From Anaerolineae bacterium (GTDB lineage Bacteria; Chloroflexota; Anaerolineae; JAADDB01): a stretch of DNA of 15,783 nucleotides. The DNA lies in NCBI GenBank assembly GCA_015486895.1, contig WFQT01000199.1, positions 1-15,783 of the forward strand, read 5' to 3'. A program made the position numbers and the translations under genes. Of the stretch, positions 13,890-15,783 are shown one piece after another (position 1 is the first letter of the stretch; the number at the start of each line of letters is the position of its first letter). Below the pieces are notes generated by a model that worked only from the letters and a program-made list of their open reading frames with translations, made no database searches and had not been told where the DNA came from.

Positions 13890-14740
13890 TGAACTTCTGG
13901 GATTTGTTTTGGCTTATCCTCATCTTGGCCAGTTTTCAGCCATTACTGAAGCAGCGTTGGTTGGAAGCGGCTCGTCAGCGTATTATCAGGAAATTGGAAA
14001 GTAAGCATGGTTCTCGCGTTATCACCATTTTGCACCGCCAAGAGTCTATGGCGTTCCTGGGCATTCCTATTGCTCGTTATATCAACATAGAAGACAGCGA
14101 GCGGGTGTTGCGGGCTATACGCATGACTCCGGAGAATATGCCCATTGATATCATTATGCACACGCCGGGGGGGCTGGTTCTGGCGGCAGAGCAAATTGCC
14201 AAGGCATTGGATCGTCATCCGGCGAAGATCACTGTCTTTGTGCCCCATTATGCCATGTCCGGTGGGACGCTCATTGCTTTGGCAGCGGATGAGATTGTCA
14301 TGGACGAGAACGCGGTCTTGGGGCCTGTTGACCCACAATTAGGGCAATATCCGGCGGCTTCCATTGTCAAGACGGTTTCCATGAAGGACGCTAATGAGCT
14401 GGATGATGAAACGCTAATTCTGGCCGATATTTCTCGGAAGGCGTTGCAGCAGGTGCACACTGTGGCAAGAGAGTTAATGGAACGCCGGGGCATGGATGTG
14501 GGTAAAGCAGAAGAGATTGCTACCCAGTTGAGCAGCGGTATTTGGACGCATGATTATCCTATCTCCGCTATGCAGGCGAGGGATTTTGGTTTGAATGTAA
14601 GCACCGAGATGCCGATGGAAGTGTATCAGTTAATGGAGCTTTACCCTCAGCCCGGGCAACATAAGGCATCGGTGGATTTTATTCCTATACCTTATGCACC
14701 TCGCCGCCCTAGTAACGGCCGGCAAGGCAATGAGCGATGA
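13889..14740 (+). CDS. SDH-family Clp-fold serine proteinase
   Basis: This 283-residue protein belongs to the serine dehydrogenase proteinase family (ClpP/crotonase fold, related to SppA). The N-terminus MNFWDLFWLILILASFQPLL is a membrane anchor. HTPGG at 91-95 forms the oxyanion-type loop, and YAMSGGTLIALAADEI places the nucleophile at Ser124; NAVLGPVDPQLG is also typical. The C-terminal tail is Pro/Arg-rich. GGAGGT before ATG 13889 is a strong ribosome-binding site. The gene overlaps the rhomboid gene by ATGA, so two membrane-associated proteases are translated together. The family name reflects an early biochemical assignment and does not imply a serine dehydratase function here. The substrate is unknown. 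Confidence 0.88.
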   Translation: MNFWDLFWLILILASFQPLLKQRWLEAARQRIIRKLESKHGSRVITILHRQESMAFLGIPIARYINIEDSERVLRAIRMTPENMPIDIIMHTPGGLVLAAEQIAKALDRHPAKITVFVPHYAMSGGTLIALAADEIVMDENAVLGPVDPQLGQYPAASIVKTVSMKDANELDDETLILADISRKALQQVHTVARELMERRGMDVGKAEEIATQLSSGIWTHDYPISAMQARDFGLNVSTEMPMEVYQLMELYPQPGQHKASVDFIPIPYAPRRPSNGRQGNER

Positions 14741-15420
14741 TTCCGTTAGGCGACAGCGTACCCTCACGACGTTTCCCTTTTGTAACGTATACACTTATTG
14801 CCCTGAATGTGCTTGTTTTCATGTTCGAGCTTTCTCTTGGCTCTCACGTTGAGACCTTTTTGACTTGGTTTGGGGTCGTGCCGGCTGTTCTATCGCAGTG
14901 GCGTCAGCATCCCTTGGTATTGTTGACGCTCATTACCAGCCAGTTTTTGCATGCCGGTTGGTGGCATATCATCGGGAACATGCTTTATCTTTGGATTTTC
15001 GGTGACAACGTAGAGGATCGTATGGGACACGGTCGCTATTTACTCTTTTACTTGGGGGCGGGCATTGTGGCCGGGGTTGCTCAGGCACTGCTGGCGGCCG
15101 GCTCTACGGTACCTAGCATTGGTGCCAGTGGTGCTATCGCGGGAGTGTTAGGCAGTTACTTAGTTTATTACCCCCGGGGAATAGTACATATGGGCGTGCC
15201 TATTTTCATTACCTTCCTGATCGTGGATATACCAGCCTACTTGGTACTCGGGTTTTGGTTTGTCAGTCAGTTCTTCAATGGTGTCGCTTCATTGGCTTCT
15301 ACCACTGTGATGACGGGTGGCGTGGCTTGGTGGGCTCACGTTGGTGGCTTTCTGACGGGGTTGTTGCTGGCTCCTATCTTAAAGGAGAAGAAGCCACCCT
15401 ATCTTTACCCATCATATTAA
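14737..15420 (+). CDS. Rhomboid family intramembrane serine protease
   Basis: This 227-residue polytopic protein cleaves membrane-spanning segments of other proteins. It has six predicted helices. HAGWWHIIGNM (72-82) carries the conserved His and Asn of helix 2, PSIGASGAIAGVLGSY gives the catalytic Ser131 in GASG, and WWAHVGGFLTG gives the catalytic His201. The ATG overlaps the stop of the SDH-type proteinase (ATGA, 14737-14740), which indicates translational coupling. The C-terminus is a short Lys/Pro-rich tail. No recognisable T-tract terminator follows; a separate promoter lies 30 bases downstream. Confidence 0.94.
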   Translation: MIPLGDSVPSRRFPFVTYTLIALNVLVFMFELSLGSHVETFLTWFGVVPAVLSQWRQHPLVLLTLITSQFLHAGWWHIIGNMLYLWIFGDNVEDRMGHGRYLLFYLGAGIVAGVAQALLAAGSTVPSIGASGAIAGVLGSYLVYYPRGIVHMGVPIFITFLIVDIPAYLVLGFWFVSQFFNGVASLASTTVMTGGVAWWAHVGGFLTGLLLAPILKEKKPPYLYPSY

Positions 15421-15450
15421 CGTTTCTCTGACACAATATAAACACTCTTC

Positions 15451-15481
15451 TTGCAGTTAAGCCGGTTTTATAGGTTATAAT
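15451..15481 (+). promoter_or_regulatory. Sigma70-like promoter for the BON-domain gene
   Basis: A perfect -10 box TATAAT (15476-15481) lies 19 bases after TTGCAG (15451-15456), a weaker -35 box. The spacer is slightly longer than the optimum. The start would be near 15488, giving a short leader before ATG 15503. Confidence 0.55.
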
Positions 15482-15502
15482 TGAGAGGGAGAGAAAGAGA
15501 CT

Positions 15503-15783
15503 ATGGGGGACGAATGGCTTGGTGAGAATATGATCAGCGATGACGAACTGCAGGAAATGGTTCTCAAGAAGTTGTATCATAGTTTTCCACCTTTGCGGGA
15601 ATTAGGGCAATGTTTTGACGCCGAAGTCAAAGGTGGTGTCGTTACATTGAAAGGATGGGTGCGCACAGAGACAATTCGCGACTTGGCCAGGGAAGCAGCT
15701 TCAGAAGTCAAGGGAGTTAAAGATGTCCGGATGCAGCTTTTATGCGATGAGGAAGTTGAGAAGCAAGTTGCCTTGGCTTTGGA
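15503..15783 (+). CDS. BON-domain protein, cut by the window end
   Basis: The frame opens at ATG 15503 (MGDEWLGENMISDDELQ) and is still open at the window edge, giving 93 codons so far. Residues about 40-80 match a BON domain: DAEVKGGVVTLKGWVRTE, then ARE-A and VKGVKDVRMQL, with the conserved glycine and the V-GGVVTLKG strand. BON domains bind phospholipid or other membrane-associated partners in many stress and secretin proteins. No signal peptide is present at this N-terminus, so it may be cytosolic. GGGAGAG about eight bases before the ATG is the likely ribosome-binding site. A second BON unit may follow beyond the edge, where the sequence reads EVEKQVALAL. Confidence 0.7.
   Translation, partial: MGDEWLGENMISDDELQEMVLKKLYHSFPPLRELGQCFDAEVKGGVVTLKGWVRTETIRDLAREAASEVKGVKDVRMQLLCDEEVEKQVALAL

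Overview
The window reads like a bacterial chromosome segment, most plausibly from the phylum Chloroflexota (Anaerolineae/Caldilineae-like). The reasons are the gene mix (a B-box zinc-finger membrane protein, an SDH-type Clp-fold protease overlapping a rhomboid, a stand-alone BON protein and a monofunctional proline dehydrogenase), roughly balanced GC, frequent TTG leucine codons, and intergenic DNA full of 9-bp-periodic CACAGATTA/CACGAATTA/CGCTGATNA repeats. The phylum is an inference. Every supported gene is on the + strand. There is no tRNA, rRNA, CRISPR array, phage gene or transposase gene.

Layout. Positions 1-1034 have no convincing protein gene: a terminator of an upstream gene (35-68), an array of 9-bp-based repeats (67-280), a small palindromic mobile-like element (324-456) and a structured stretch (about 545-772) that resembles 6S RNA. 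Next come a polar amino-acid ABC permease and ATPase with an ATGA overlap (1035-2557) but no binding protein, then an acyl-CoA synthetase/AMP ligase (2759-4348) ending in hairpins and a clear terminator. A good sigma70 promoter (4488-4516) starts the next unit: endonuclease IV (nfo), a membrane-anchored family-1 solute-binding protein, and NAD+ synthetase (nadE). After a 300-bp repeat-bearing gap come a 900-residue clan GH-A-like barrel protein with duplicated C-terminal modules and NAD kinase (nadK). The B-box zinc-finger membrane protein, a nested repeat element, proline dehydrogenase, a possible 19-codon leader ORF, the SDH-type protease, the rhomboid protease and a truncated BON-domain gene complete the window.

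How the genes work together. nadE and nadK give the last step of NAD synthesis and its phosphorylation to NADP, and they bracket the unusual GH-like protein. The two proteases overlap and are probably co-translated in the membrane. The transporter pair would import a polar amino acid with a binding protein encoded elsewhere.

The most unusual part is the intergenic DNA. Two copies of a miniature element (324-456 and 12526-12829) share CTGGA-type terminal inverted repeats, a CACAGATT nonamer core and 7-bp near-perfect flanking duplications. The second copy is interrupted by a different miniature element (12612-12762) with its own 16-bp inverted ends and an 8-bp flanking duplication. Removing that insert returns the second copy to about the size of the first. 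I read this as non-autonomous, nested MITE-like elements. Two further palindromes with the same nonamer vocabulary lie at 7849-7949 and 11756-11851.
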